A stretch of 64,000 nucleotides of DNA from Gammaproteobacteria bacterium (GCA_022600955.1 JAHZJK010000011.1:62001-126000); one strand, 5' to 3'. Counted from the first letter of the stretch, positions 1 through 9,896 are shown. Made by a program: numbers and translations. The notes: generated by a model not told the origin, from the letters alone.

Positions 1-1596
1 GAGCTCGATCAGGTCGACGCCTCGGCACGAGCACTCCAACTCGAGCTTCTGAGCGACTACATCACCGCACTCGAAGCGCTAGACTTCGATGAGCTGTCGC
101 GTGCCAACCAGGTCGATGCCGCCATGCTCATGACAAGGCTGCGCGCTGACCTCTGGTCTGCCCGGGAATTGCAGGAGTGGGCGTGGAATCCGCTCTACTA
201 CATCAATATTTCGGGAGGAGCCATTTATAGCCTTCTGGCACGCGACTATGCACCCATTGAACAGCGTCTGCAGAGTGCCACCGCTCGCCTCGAACAAATG
301 CCGCGCTTTATGCGGCAGGCGCGCGAATCGGTACAACCCGCCCGCGTGCCAAAAATACATGCCGAAACAGCGATACAACAGAATCCGGGGCTCGTCTCGA
401 TTATCGAGACCATGATTGTTCCTGCTATGGATGTGCTCGACGCGGCAGACCGGTCTCGACTCGCTGCGGCCATCGAAATTGCGAAAGATGCTGTTGCCGA
501 TCAGCAAACCTGGCTGGAAGAAGAACTCTTGCCCCAGGCGGAGGGCGACTTTCGCATTGGTGAACAGCTGTATGACAGGAAGCTGGCGTTTGCACTCGAC
601 TCACCGCTAAGCCGCAAACAGGTTACGGCACGCGCCGAGCAGGAATATGAAGCCGTGCGCAACGAAATGTACAACGTTGCCAAGACGGTCTATTCCAGGA
701 TTCATCCATACACTACTTTTCCCGACCACCCGGACGAAGCCTACAAACAGACTATTATTCGCGCAGGCCTGGAGCAGGCGTACAAGCAATTGCCGCCGCG
801 TGACGGCATTGTGGATATTGCCAAACAACAGCTGCAACAGGCGATCGACTTTGTCATCGAACACAACATTGTGACGATGCCCGAAGAGCCTGTCGAAATT
901 ATCATCATGCCGGAGTTTCAACGCGGTGTATCTGTTGCCTACCTTGACCCACCGGGAGCTCTTGACCGGGATCAGCCGGCTTTCTACGCAGTGGCACCAT
1001 TGCCGGATAACTGGACAGAAGAGCAGGTGCAGTCGTTCCTGCGTGAATACAATCTGTATTCGATACAGGATCTGACGATTCACGAAGGCGTTCCGGGACA
1101 CTACCTGCAGCTTGCACTCAGCAACCGCTATCCCTCAACACTGCGCTCTGTTCTGTGGTCAGGTCCTTTCGTCGAGGGCTGGGGCGTCTACGCCGAGCAG
1201 ATGATGATCGCCGAAGGTTATCTCGATCACGATCCGCTTATGAAATTGATCAACCTGAAGTGGTACCTGCGAGGCATCACGAACGCAATCATCGACTCTG
1301 CAATTCATGTCGACGGCATGACGCGCGAAGCGGCGATGAATCTGATGATCGAAGGTGGCTTCCAGGAAGAACGCGAAGCGGCTTTGAAATGGGTACGCGC
1401 GCAGCTGACGTCGGCGCAGCTTTCAACCTACTTTGTGGGTTATCAGGAGCATATCAGCCTGCGGGCCGCGGTAGAGCAGGCGTGGCAAAACGATTTCACC
1501 TTGCGCCGCTATCACGATCAGGCCCTCTCTTACGGTTCGCCCCCCGTAAAGTACGTTCGCGCGCTGATGCTCGACGAGCCCGTCCCACGGGAATAG
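1..1596 (+). CDS. DUF885 family metallopeptidase-like protein (5' end missing)
   Basis: The reading frame is open from the first base of the window, so only the C-terminal 531 residues are seen. The motif HEGVPGHYLQ, with its histidine codons at 1081 and 1099, is the zinc-binding-like HExxPGH signature of the DUF885 family, whose members are mostly exported or lipoprotein peptidase-like proteins. The downstream WGVYAEQM segment (about 1180-1210) is also conserved in the family and follows the predicted active site. Any signal peptide would lie outside the window. The next gene starts 104 bases downstream on the same strand with no clear terminator between, so cotranscription is possible. The family is secure; the substrate is unknown. 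Confidence 0.9.
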   Translation, partial: ELDQVDASARALQLELLSDYITALEALDFDELSRANQVDAAMLMTRLRADLWSARELQEWAWNPLYYINISGGAIYSLLARDYAPIEQRLQSATARLEQMPRFMRQARESVQPARVPKIHAETAIQQNPGLVSIIETMIVPAMDVLDAADRSRLAAAIEIAKDAVADQQTWLEEELLPQAEGDFRIGEQLYDRKLAFALDSPLSRKQVTARAEQEYEAVRNEMYNVAKTVYSRIHPYTTFPDHPDEAYKQTIIRAGLEQAYKQLPPRDGIVDIAKQQLQQAIDFVIEHNIVTMPEEPVEIIIMPEFQRGVSVAYLDPPGALDRDQPAFYAVAPLPDNWTEEQVQSFLREYNLYSIQDLTIHEGVPGHYLQLALSNRYPSTLRSVLWSGPFVEGWGVYAEQMMIAEGYLDHDPLMKLINLKWYLRGITNAIIDSAIHVDGMTREAAMNLMIEGGFQEEREAALKWVRAQLTSAQLSTYFVGYQEHISLRAAVEQAWQNDFTLRRYHDQALSYGSPPVKYVRALMLDEPVPRE

Positions 1597-1700
1597 GCTT
1601 ACCAGGCGCCGGTTACTCTTATTCCAAAAACGTATTAAGGATGCGGAGTATGCGCCGCCCGCCATGCAACGAAAAGCAGATCCGTTGCATCTAAACACTC

Positions 1701-4700
1701 ATGAATCTGACAGATCTGAGTACCAGGCAATGGCCTTCGGTCGTCGTCGCCGTCGCGCTGGTCGCGTTATTCGGCCTCACCTCAATTGCATCTCTGCCTA
1801 TCCAGTTATTGCCAGATATCGAAGAGCCGCAGATATCCGTTGCAAACTTCTGGCGCGCCGCGGCGCCAGAGGAGATGGAGGCCAACATCATCGAGCCGCA
1901 GGAAAACGTTCTGCGGAACACACCAGGGCTTACTAACATCAATTCGTTTATCGGCCGCGGGCAAGGCTTCGTCAACCTGTCGTTTGCCGTCGGCACCGAT
2001 ATTCAGACCGCGAAACTGGACGTCATCAACAATCTGACGCAGGCGCCGCCGCGACCAGCCGACGCTGTTGAGCCACAGGTAGGGGCGGGCGGCGGACCAC
2101 AAACACCGGGTGCTGCGTCGCTGCTTGTACGGGTGCTGCCCGACAATCCGAATCGTGAACTGTCGCACTACCAGAAACTCATCGAGGATCAGGTACAACC
2201 AAGGCTCGCCCGCATCCCGGGAGTTTCGCAAGTATTTCTGGCCGGTGAGCAACCTAAAGAGCTGCACATCACTTTCGATTCGTATCGCGCTGCCGCACTG
2301 GGAATACAGGTTAGCGACATTATCGCCACCGTGTCTCGCGCGACGGACTCGTCCGGCGGCTTTGCTGATGTCGGCCGCCGTCAATACACGGTCCGTTTCG
2401 TCGGGCAGTTCTCACCAGGTGAATTGAACGAACTGATTGTCGGATGGAGCAATGAGCGACCGATCTATCTGAACGAGGTTGCCGACGTCGACATCGTGCC
2501 GCGCAAGTTTGATGGTTTTACGCTGCGCAATGGTTTCCCGGCCTACTACATCACCGTACAGCGGCATCCCGATGCAAACACCGTATCCATCCTGGACGAA
2601 ATAAATGTTGCGATTGGTGAACTCAACGCCGGACCACTACAAGAGGCTGGGCTCGAGATCGACCTTAGTTTTGACGCGTCAATTCACATACGTCGCGCAA
2701 TCAACCTGGTGCAAGGCAACCTGGGTATCGGCCTGATGCTGGCGATCGGGGTTCTGTACTTCCTGATGCGTAATCGGCGAGCCACTTTCCTTGTGACAGC
2801 AACTGTGCCGTTGTCGGTGTTGGTTGCATTCGTGGCATTGCGCTTGTTCGACAAGTCTCTGAACGTGATTTCGCTTGCCGGTCTCGCCTTCTCGGTCGGG
2901 CTTGTCATGGACGCAGCCATCGTCACATTGGAAAACATTGTACGTTGCCGGCAGAACGGTGACTCCTTAAGTACAGCCGTCGCCAAGGGCACACGACAAA
3001 TAACAGGTGCACTGTTCGCATCTACGGTTACCAGTGTCGCGATATTTGTCCCGGTTCTGTTTATGGACGGCATGGAGGGTCAGCTGTTTCAAGACCTTGC
3101 GCTTACCATTGCTGTCGCGGTCACCGCATCGTTCCTTATCGCTGTCACCGTCTTGCCGGTGGCTGCATCGTTCCTTCTCAAGAAGGAAGAACAAGACCCC
3201 TGCGAGCACTGGTGGAAGAACATCACGGCGTTAATCATGCGACTTACGAGGACGCCTGTCATGTGTGTGGCATGGATCGTCGGTATTCTCGGCGCGTCTG
3301 TGCTGGCCGTAGTATTGCTGGTACCAAAAGCCAACTTGCTGCCGCAGGCCCCATCCGATTCACTAAACGCATTCTTCAGCATGCCGCCAGGTGGCACTGT
3401 TGAAATGGTTGAGACCGAGATCGCAGCTGTCGTTGTTGAACGCCTCAAACCTTACATGGACCACGAGAAGGAACCCTACATCCGGGGCTATAACCTGTCT
3501 TCGTTCGGCACATTCAATATGTTGTTTCTTTATCCTCAGGACCCAAATCGCATTGAGGAAATGATCGGCATTGTGCGCGACGAGGTGCTTGTCGACCTGC
3601 CTGACACGCAGGCTTTCGTGCAACGCTCGTCGCTACTGAATTTCGGCTTCGACGGTGGACGTTCGATTAATGTCGACCTGCAGGGCTCCGATATCAATGC
3701 GCTGTCCGAAGTGGCTATGGCCGGCATGGGGATCATCAATGAGGCCATTCCGGGCGCGCAGGTCAGGCCAAACCCTGGCCTTGCGATTGCTGAGCCTGAA
3801 CTACAGCTCGTACCCAACGATCGACGCATCACCGCTGCCGGTCTGGACAGGGCGACGGTCGCCAATATTGTACGCGCCGTAACCAGCGGCACTTACGTCG
3901 GCGAGTATTTTGACGGCAATGACCGCATGGACATGATACTCAAAGGCCCCAAATGGGCGTCTCCGGAGGAACTCGCCGCGATTCCGATTGCGACGCCGTT
4001 GGCCGGCATTCAGAGCATCGGCGAGCTGGCGGACATTCAGCGTACTGTCGGTCCGACCCAGTTGCTGCGCGTAAATGGTCAGCGAACAATCACTCTCTCG
4101 GTAACACCGCCGCCTGAAGTGACAGTACAGGAGGCACTGGCGACACTGCGAAACGTTGCTGATCCAAAACTTCGAGAAGTAATGCCGGATGATGTGAGCA
4201 TTGCCTATCGCGGTACCGCGGACCGTCTGGAGGCCGCGTTTTCGACTATGCAGGCGAATCTTGGTATAGCAGCACTGGTGCTGCTGCTGGTCCTGGCGGC
4301 GATGTTCCGTTCGATCTGGGATGCCATTCTCGTGATGTTGTCGATGCCTCTGGCAATCGCAGGTGGCGTTGTCGCGTTGCGAATTTTGAATCTCTTCACC
4401 AATCAGGCAATGGACTTACTGACAACGATCGGCTTTCTCATCCTGCTCGGACTTGTTGTCAATAATGCAATTCTTCTGGTCATGCAGACCCGCGTAGGGC
4501 AGAAGAACGGACTTGATCGCGCAACTGCCGTCGCTGAAGCCGTGAAAGTCCGCGCTCGCCCAATCTATATGAGCACGCTCACCAGCATTTTCGGTATGCT
4601 GCCATTGATGCTCGTGCCTGGCGTGGGGTCGCAGATCTACCGCGGCCTCGCAACGGTGATTATTGGTGGAATGTTCGTGAGTGCTGCATTCACTCTGATA

Positions 4701-4802
4701 CTAATGCCAAGTATTCTTCGCCTGCCGCCACTCAAGGTGCTGCGCGGCAAGTCACAGCAGTCCGACTCTGCTGATATTTCAGGAGCAACCGTCGATGCGT
4801 AA
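1701..4802 (+). CDS. RND-family efflux permease (AcrB/HAE type)
   Basis: This 1033-residue inner-membrane protein has the full length and internal duplication of RND exporters: a first membrane helix at residues 10-32, a large periplasmic loop, a helix cluster around 330-480, a second loop and a last helix cluster from about 850 to 1010. It should export substrates using the proton gradient, together with the adjacent adaptor. In helix 4 the relay region reads GLVMDAAIVTLEN, with one Asp where AcrB has two. In helix 10 the AcrB lysine position lies in GLVVNNAILL, so proton coupling may differ in detail. No strong ribosome binding site is seen, but this start puts the first helix at the usual place. 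The stop overlaps the adaptor start by eight bases. No outer-membrane channel gene is adjacent. The substrate cannot be inferred. Confidence 0.93.
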   Translation: MNLTDLSTRQWPSVVVAVALVALFGLTSIASLPIQLLPDIEEPQISVANFWRAAAPEEMEANIIEPQENVLRNTPGLTNINSFIGRGQGFVNLSFAVGTDIQTAKLDVINNLTQAPPRPADAVEPQVGAGGGPQTPGAASLLVRVLPDNPNRELSHYQKLIEDQVQPRLARIPGVSQVFLAGEQPKELHITFDSYRAAALGIQVSDIIATVSRATDSSGGFADVGRRQYTVRFVGQFSPGELNELIVGWSNERPIYLNEVADVDIVPRKFDGFTLRNGFPAYYITVQRHPDANTVSILDEINVAIGELNAGPLQEAGLEIDLSFDASIHIRRAINLVQGNLGIGLMLAIGVLYFLMRNRRATFLVTATVPLSVLVAFVALRLFDKSLNVISLAGLAFSVGLVMDAAIVTLENIVRCRQNGDSLSTAVAKGTRQITGALFASTVTSVAIFVPVLFMDGMEGQLFQDLALTIAVAVTASFLIAVTVLPVAASFLLKKEEQDPCEHWWKNITALIMRLTRTPVMCVAWIVGILGASVLAVVLLVPKANLLPQAPSDSLNAFFSMPPGGTVEMVETEIAAVVVERLKPYMDHEKEPYIRGYNLSSFGTFNMLFLYPQDPNRIEEMIGIVRDEVLVDLPDTQAFVQRSSLLNFGFDGGRSINVDLQGSDINALSEVAMAGMGIINEAIPGAQVRPNPGLAIAEPELQLVPNDRRITAAGLDRATVANIVRAVTSGTYVGEYFDGNDRMDMILKGPKWASPEELAAIPIATPLAGIQSIGELADIQRTVGPTQLLRVNGQRTITLSVTPPPEVTVQEALATLRNVADPKLREVMPDDVSIAYRGTADRLEAAFSTMQANLGIAALVLLLVLAAMFRSIWDAILVMLSMPLAIAGGVVALRILNLFTNQAMDLLTTIGFLILLGLVVNNAILLVMQTRVGQKNGLDRATAVAEAVKVRARPIYMSTLTSIFGMLPLMLVPGVGSQIYRGLATVIIGGMFVSAAFTLILMPSILRLPPLKVLRGKSQQSDSADISGATVDA

Positions 4803-5880
4803 CAATAAAAAAATGATTTTCGCGGCGCTGCTGTTTCTCGGCACACCGGCGCTGGCCCAACAACCACCGGCGGCAAGTGTGGTCCGGGTTGCCAACGTCG
4901 TGAAAGCCGAGGTCGCTCCAACAGTCGCAGTGCCCGGTACTATTTATAGTCGGAATGATGTGCAGGTCACCGCAGGCGTGACAGGGCAGCTGCTCGCGGT
5001 AGCCGAGCCCGGAACGTTTGTTGATAAGGGTGATCCTGTTGCCCGCATCGACGCGCAACCGCTGCGCCTACAGCGTGCGGAGCAAGAGGCACTGCTGGCA
5101 CGAGCTGAGATAAATGTACGACAGCTTGAAAGCCAGCTCCGCCGGCAACGCGAACTCGGCAATTCCAGCCTGGTATCGGAGTTTGACCTGGAACAGACAG
5201 AAGCCAACCGTGATCTGGCGATCAGTGACGCGAACATAACAAAGGTCCGAATTCGCCAGATTGACGACCAGATTCACCGCGCCAACATACGCGCGCCGTT
5301 TTCCGGCGTCGTGATCAGCCGATTGCATCGCGCCGGTGAAGACGTAGCGCGGGGAGAGATCCTCGCAAGAATGACCGACATACAGAACATGGAGGTACGT
5401 GCATTCGTACCTCTCAAGCACCTGCCCCGCACCACTGTCGGTGAGGTCATTGAAGTATTTGCCACCGCAACCCGTACCGAAGGCAGGATTCGCGCACTCA
5501 TTCCTACGGGCGATATTCGTTCGCAAACGTTCGAAGCGCGAATTGATTTACCGAACAGTTCCGCGGCGAACTGGACTGTAGGGCAGTTGGTGAGCGTGGC
5601 AATTCCAATACGTGCACGCCAGATCTCACTCACCGTTCCCCGCGATGCACTGGTCTTGCGCAGTGACGGTACTTTCGTATTTCGTGTTAACGAAGAGAAT
5701 ATTGCTGAACAGGTCGCCGTTGAAATTGGTGATTCGTCTGGCGACCTGGTCGCCGTTAGCGGCTCGCTTCAGGAAGGCGACCGTATCGCAATTCGCGGTG
5801 CTGAGAACCTGCGTGACGGCGCCGGCGTCAAGGTCGTGGTATCGCAAGGCGCCAATGAACCGGAGACTAACGAAGGTTAG
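4795..5880 (+). CDS. RND efflux periplasmic adaptor (membrane fusion protein)
   Basis: A 361-residue adaptor that should link the RND permease to an outer-membrane channel. It starts with a signal peptide ending near ALAQQPP, followed by a split lipoyl/barrel-sandwich domain (halves around residues 60-90 and 165-200) and a helical hairpin around 95-160. A beta-barrel domain lies at about 205-270 and a membrane-proximal domain near the C-terminus. The ATG lies inside the last codons of the permease gene (eight-base overlap), which suggests translational coupling. The order permease-then-adaptor is the reverse of acrAB. A few bases after the stop the sequence becomes intergenic for about 65 bases. 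Confidence 0.92.
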   Translation: MRNNKKMIFAALLFLGTPALAQQPPAASVVRVANVVKAEVAPTVAVPGTIYSRNDVQVTAGVTGQLLAVAEPGTFVDKGDPVARIDAQPLRLQRAEQEALLARAEINVRQLESQLRRQRELGNSSLVSEFDLEQTEANRDLAISDANITKVRIRQIDDQIHRANIRAPFSGVVISRLHRAGEDVARGEILARMTDIQNMEVRAFVPLKHLPRTTVGEVIEVFATATRTEGRIRALIPTGDIRSQTFEARIDLPNSSAANWTVGQLVSVAIPIRARQISLTVPRDALVLRSDGTFVFRVNEENIAEQVAVEIGDSSGDLVAVSGSLQEGDRIAIRGAENLRDGAGVKVVVSQGANEPETNEG

Positions 5881-5945
5881 CTTTTCGAGTCCGGCTACTA
5901 CTAGATCGCGGTGGTTTGTAGTGTTACTTTAACGCTCCGAAACGT

Positions 5946-6431
5946 ATGACTCACCGGACAAGCTCTATGACCGAATCAAGCGCTGACGCTGAACGAAAAG
6001 CGTTGGAATCCTGGTACAAGCCTTTGCTCGATAACGTGGTGAAGGAGATGATCAGAATTAAGGCAATATCAGGGGAGGCTGTGCAAGCTACGCCTGTCTG
6101 GATGGTGCCCGATGACATCCTTATGGCGAAAGTCTGGGGCGTAAATCGTGAAAATGATTTCGTCTGGACGATTTCTGTCGATAAGCTGATTGCAGATTAC
6201 GTCGCAGGTTCGTTGGCGGCCACACCAAGGGATGTAGCCAGACACTTTTCACTGAAGTGGCAAATGGATGCCGAGCGCTTGCTCAGTCTGAGCAAGGACA
6301 GACCTGCCGTTGAGAATATCGACCCGAAAGTGCGGCAACATTCGGAGCAGCTTGTTCGTTATGCAGAAACGCTCTATGACCTCGCCGGTCAGGACGACGC
6401 TTGGGAGCAACTGCCGACGTTTGCCAGTTGA
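5946..6431 (+). CDS. DUF4826-like cytosolic protein
   Basis: This 161-residue soluble protein has no signal peptide or membrane helix. The segments ARHFSLKWQMDAERL (about residues 99-113) and YDLAGQDDAWEQ near the C-terminus resemble, from memory, the conserved part of the DUF4826 family of small gammaproteobacterial proteins of unknown function. The family call was not checked by a search. An alternative ATG at 5967 would remove seven residues; neither has a strong ribosome binding site. It follows the efflux adaptor by 65 bases on the same strand and is convergent with the oxygenase that ends at 6439. No function is proposed. Confidence 0.7.
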   Translation: MTHRTSSMTESSADAERKALESWYKPLLDNVVKEMIRIKAISGEAVQATPVWMVPDDILMAKVWGVNRENDFVWTISVDKLIADYVAGSLAATPRDVARHFSLKWQMDAERLLSLSKDRPAVENIDPKVRQHSEQLVRYAETLYDLAGQDDAWEQLPTFAS

Positions 6432-6438
6432 ATCTCTG

Positions 6439-7155
6439 TCAACGGTGCAGCCAGCCCAGGTAACTGGTGCGATTGCGGCCGGCAAAAGGTGAAACCAGCT
6501 GAACTGAGTGCATCTGCGGCACCAGGAATATATTTAGCGAATTGAACGTGGGGACGAACGCTTCCTCGATATTGTCGGCATCATCGAAGAACGCCAGGTG
6601 CCCTCCCCAGTTCTTATCCCAATTGTCGGTCATACTAAATACATAGGCAGCAACCCTGTCATGGCTATCGTGTCGGTCGTCATGGGCAGTCAGGAAATGA
6701 CCAGGTGCGTAGTTTGAAGCGTAACTGTCGGCCTTGCGAATGGCCCTTTCCCCTGTCAGGGTCCTCATCAGGTTCAGCACTTCTTCACTATTCATAAACT
6801 CATGGATCTGATGCATTGGATGCCCGGGCTGTTCTTTTAGATCGATCGCCTGGCTGATGTAATACTGATAGAACACATATTGAAATTGGCTGCGAGCCCT
6901 TGCGTAGATGCTGTTCATGAGTTGTTGCTGCTGCTGAGGACCAGCGGCCTGTATCTGCTGGACGGAGCTTTCAAAGTAGTTGTTTCCGTCATTGTAGGCC
7001 AGGTACCAGTCCTTGTTCTCGACGTGAATTCTGTGCAGGTAGTCGGCCGTCTCCGCTGTAAAAAACTTCGCGACCTGCAATCGACCCTGCTGCTGCAAAA
7101 TTCTACCGAGTGCCTCGGGATCAAGGTCGGGACTGATTTCTAGTTGTTGGGTCAT
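6439..7155 (-). CDS. 2OG-Fe(II) oxygenase, prolyl-4-hydroxylase-like
   Basis: A 238-residue non-heme iron oxygenase. Visible ligands are His158 and Asp160 in FLTAHDDRHD, a distal His216 in VPQMHSVQLV, and Arg227 or Arg229 for the 2-oxoglutarate carboxylate in FAGRNRTSYLGW. The core strands from residue 145 on match the double-stranded beta-helix of the P4H-like group that hydroxylates protein or peptide side chains. The N-terminal 140 residues are mainly helical and glutamine-rich around 66-79. It is the first of three such oxygenases within 8 kb, interleaved with sulfotransferases. It diverges from the methyltransferase gene at 7297. The substrate is unknown; a role on a peptide or protein substrate is inference from the family. 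Confidence 0.85.
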   Translation of the reverse strand: MTQQLEISPDLDPEALGRILQQQGRLQVAKFFTAETADYLHRIHVENKDWYLAYNDGNNYFESSVQQIQAAGPQQQQQLMNSIYARARSQFQYVFYQYYISQAIDLKEQPGHPMHQIHEFMNSEEVLNLMRTLTGERAIRKADSYASNYAPGHFLTAHDDRHDSHDRVAAYVFSMTDNWDKNWGGHLAFFDDADNIEEAFVPTFNSLNIFLVPQMHSVQLVSPFAGRNRTSYLGWLHR

Positions 7156-7233
7156 CGCGTTTGACTAGTTCCTGACATTTTGGCGTGGGTGACAATGGGC
7201 TGAACGTCTGATGCAGCGAAAATAACACGCTGC

Positions 7234-7264
7234 TTGCCAGGTTGTCAGGCGCAATTGTTATACT
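7234..7264 (+). promoter_or_regulatory. Candidate promoter of the methyltransferase gene
   Basis: TTGCCA at 7234-7239 and TATACT at 7259-7264 are separated by 19 bases, slightly longer than ideal. Transcription would start near 7271, which argues against the in-frame TTG at 7234 being the translation start and fits the start at 7297. Confidence 0.4.
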
Positions 7265-7296
7265 TTGCGGTCCCGCCCGAAAGGGGGTTACGAAAG

Positions 7297-8277
7297 TTGG
7301 CAATAGAAATGAATGAAGAGTCGGCAAAAGTAGCGGTTGCAGACAGTTGGAATACGTATTGGCAGAGCCCACATGCGAACGCCGCGTACACCAGCAATGG
7401 TGCCGGTCACCCGAGCGTGCTGGCCTTCTGGAACGACTATTTTCGTGAAGTTCACACGCGTGAGGACAGTCCTCGTATCATTGATATAGCGAGCGGCAAC
7501 GGTGCTGTTGTCGATTGCGCCAAGACTGTTTTTGCTGAGAATTTGCCGGACTTTACGTGTCTCGACGTATCCAGCGCTGCGATCGACCTTCTGAAGTCCA
7601 GACTTCCCGGCGTTAACGGTGTCATAGCGGATGCGAAGACGATTCCGCTCGACTCGGGTATGTTCGACCTCGCAACGAGTCAGTTTGGTTTGGAGTACGC
7701 TGGCCTCGACGCGCTCGATGAGGTGATCCGCATACTTTCTGACAAAGGCGAACTTGTCTTGCTGCTGCACCATCGCGGTGGATCAATCTATGCGCACTGT
7801 CACGAGGGCCTTGAGGCGATTCGCGAAGTCCGGGCGTCGCAGTTTATTTCGCACTCCATAGCCACGTTTGACGCTGGCTTTGCAAGCCTCAAGGGTGATG
7901 ATCACAGCGACTATTCTGCTGCCGGAAATAAACTCGCGCCTGCAATCACGGCAATGGGTGCGATTATAGATAAGTACGGCGTCAACGTCGTTGACGGTCT
8001 GGTTGTCGCGCTGTACCGCGACGTGCGGACGATTCTTTCACGCATGAGTCACTATCACCCCGATGATGTCAGCGATTGGTTACACAAGATGCAGGAGGAA
8101 GTCGAAGCCTATGAGGGCCGTATGGCTTCGATGTGTGAAGCGGCAATTGACAGTGAGGCATTCGCGGCTCTGCGCCAGTCTATCTCGGACAAATCCCTCG
8201 AGATCGTAAAGAGTGAGGCACTTGAGGTTCCCGGAGAGCAATCGCCAATCGCTTGGGTACTGGTTGCCCGAAAGTAA
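7297..8277 (+). CDS. Class I SAM-dependent methyltransferase
   Basis: A 326-residue protein with the Methyltransf_11-type Rossmann fold. Motif I is IDIASGNGAV near residue 58, followed by an acidic residue in FTCLDVS and a motif II/III region with PLDSGMFDLATSQFG. A C-terminal helical extension of about 150 residues may form a substrate cap. The TTG start at 7297 has AAGGGGG nine bases upstream; an ATG at 7309 is the alternative. A longer frame back to 7234 would run through the putative promoter. It diverges from the 2OG oxygenase gene and its 3' end faces the sulfotransferase that ends at 8338. The methyl acceptor is unknown. Confidence 0.85.
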   Translation: MAIEMNEESAKVAVADSWNTYWQSPHANAAYTSNGAGHPSVLAFWNDYFREVHTREDSPRIIDIASGNGAVVDCAKTVFAENLPDFTCLDVSSAAIDLLKSRLPGVNGVIADAKTIPLDSGMFDLATSQFGLEYAGLDALDEVIRILSDKGELVLLLHHRGGSIYAHCHEGLEAIREVRASQFISHSIATFDAGFASLKGDDHSDYSAAGNKLAPAITAMGAIIDKYGVNVVDGLVVALYRDVRTILSRMSHYHPDDVSDWLHKMQEEVEAYEGRMASMCEAAIDSEAFAALRQSISDKSLEIVKSEALEVPGEQSPIAWVLVARK

Positions 8278-8337
8278 TTGCAGGTTAAGCCGATTGTCGG
8301 TGCTCCGTAGTGAGCAAGCGAGCCTGGAGAAACGGTC

Positions 8338-9864
8338 TTAAACCGTTTGTAACTCATCCAGCATAGCCCCAAGATACGGCTGGTAGCTTTGCCACAGGTT
8401 CACCGAACTGGTGTACATGGGTTGCCGAACCTGAAACGCACTTGCGGTTTTGACAACAGCTCTGGTCGTATCAAAATCGATGCATGCTTTTTCGAAATCA
8501 AGATCGCAAGTCGCCAGAAGTTTTCTAATTTCGCTTTCCGCATTTTGCGTCAAAGCTTCATAGTGAATGTCGTAAATTGTATCTGGAATGGTCTCGTGCC
8601 AATGCTTCATAAGCGCTGAGTATTCATTGTGAAATTGCGCCACAGTCTTCAGGTCATAGGCAAACCGATAGTTGCCGGTCGTGAAGTTTTGCTTGTAAAT
8701 TGACAAACAGGTATCTCTTGCATCCCTGACACAATGAATGATCTTTGCATTGGGTAATGCGATTTTGATAATTCCAATCATCATCATATTGAACGGCATT
8801 TTGTCAGTTACACGGGCTGCACTTTTGTTCAACAGCCCGATTTGCTCCAGATAGGTTTTTCCAACAGTCTCGAAAGTTCCTTGCGGGTAAGATTCCAGGG
8901 GCAAGTATTCGTAATGTCTTGTCTCGCCCAGAAACAGCTTCGTGCCTAGGGCGAACATGTAATCAAGCTCCCCTGCGCCATGAACCTCAGAATGGCTGGC
9001 GAGAATTTTTTCAACCAGAGATGTTCCGGAGCGAGGCATACCGACGATAAATATCGGTTGATTTGAACTCACAGAGTTGACCTGCAAATCCGCTATCGCG
9101 CGTGCGTTAAAGTTGCGAATGATGCTCTGGATTAGCGATCGGTCACTCTCAATACTGTAATTGAACTCCGCAGACCTGCGATCATTGCCGGCCTTGAGAA
9201 ACTCAAATGCACGCTGATAATCTTCGAAATCTTCACAAGCCTTGCCCAGCGCGAATGCGAGGTGAATTCGACTTTCATCACTTAGCCCGGGATGCTGATA
9301 CAAATCCAGCATCGAGTTGAAATGCGGGTCTGAACTGTTTTCGTATTTGTGGATACCGGAATAGGTAAAATGCGCCTGGGTATAATCGGGTTGTTGGGCA
9401 ATGACCTGCTTATAGTATTCCGACGCCTCTTCGAGTTTTCCCTGTGATTTCAATATATTAGCCAGCAAGTACTTCGCGATATGGAAGTACTGATGCTCGG
9501 CGATAATGCCTCGATAGGTATTACTGGCCCGTCGAATGTCACCTGCCAACTGATAGCTGTCAGCAAGGTTCATTCTCGCTTCGAGAAAACCGGGATCGAT
9601 CGCCAGCGTGTTCTTCCAAAGTACATCCGCTTCGTCGCGCCTGCCAGTCCGGGCGCATATCAGGGCCAGCTTACAATTCAGGTCCGGGCTCCTGACTTTT
9701 TCAGCGAGCAGGGCGCGATAGCCGGCTTCGGCAACAGCCAGCTGCCCTGTCGAATGTGCGTGCACGGCCTGCTGCAGCCTGGCGGTCTGTTTGTCTGAAA
9801 TGCGATGCCCTGACGCTGCCTTTTTCTGACGCTTCTTTGCCGGGTTTCGTCGTTTATTGGCCAT
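8338..9864 (-). CDS. TPR-domain sulfotransferase
   Basis: A 508-residue fusion. The N-terminus is very basic (residues 1-20), TPR-like helical repeats fill roughly 30-165, and a PAPS-dependent sulfotransferase domain follows from about 268. The 5'-phosphosulfate loop is VGMPRSGTSLVEKIL (about 274-288) and the 3'-phosphate site includes CVRDARDTCLSIY (about 378-390). The catalytic-region helix and the C-terminal VRQPMYTSSVNLW segment match the bacterial relatives of tyrosylprotein sulfotransferase. It lies 32 bases downstream of a second TPR-sulfotransferase, so the two are probably cotranscribed. No signal peptide is visible, so the enzyme is probably cytosolic. The acceptor is unknown; a peptide or protein acceptor is inferred from the fold and the TPRs. 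Confidence 0.9.
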   Translation of the reverse strand: MANKRRNPAKKRQKKAASGHRISDKQTARLQQAVHAHSTGQLAVAEAGYRALLAEKVRSPDLNCKLALICARTGRRDEADVLWKNTLAIDPGFLEARMNLADSYQLAGDIRRASNTYRGIIAEHQYFHIAKYLLANILKSQGKLEEASEYYKQVIAQQPDYTQAHFTYSGIHKYENSSDPHFNSMLDLYQHPGLSDESRIHLAFALGKACEDFEDYQRAFEFLKAGNDRRSAEFNYSIESDRSLIQSIIRNFNARAIADLQVNSVSSNQPIFIVGMPRSGTSLVEKILASHSEVHGAGELDYMFALGTKLFLGETRHYEYLPLESYPQGTFETVGKTYLEQIGLLNKSAARVTDKMPFNMMMIGIIKIALPNAKIIHCVRDARDTCLSIYKQNFTTGNYRFAYDLKTVAQFHNEYSALMKHWHETIPDTIYDIHYEALTQNAESEIRKLLATCDLDFEKACIDFDTTRAVVKTASAFQVRQPMYTSSVNLWQSYQPYLGAMLDELQTV

Positions 9865-9896
9865 CGCTGTTCACTCTTCGCCCGGTGCCAGGCACG

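Noticed and set aside
7234-7296. Longer start (TTG 7234) for the methyltransferase
   Set aside because: It runs through a probable promoter and lacks a ribosome binding site, while TTG 7297 has AAGGGGG at good distance.
8330-8348. AAACGGT/ACCGTTT hairpin at the end of the methyltransferase and sulfotransferase genes
   Set aside because: Only seven weak base pairs, no T-run, and it contains the sulfotransferase stop; too weak to call a terminator.
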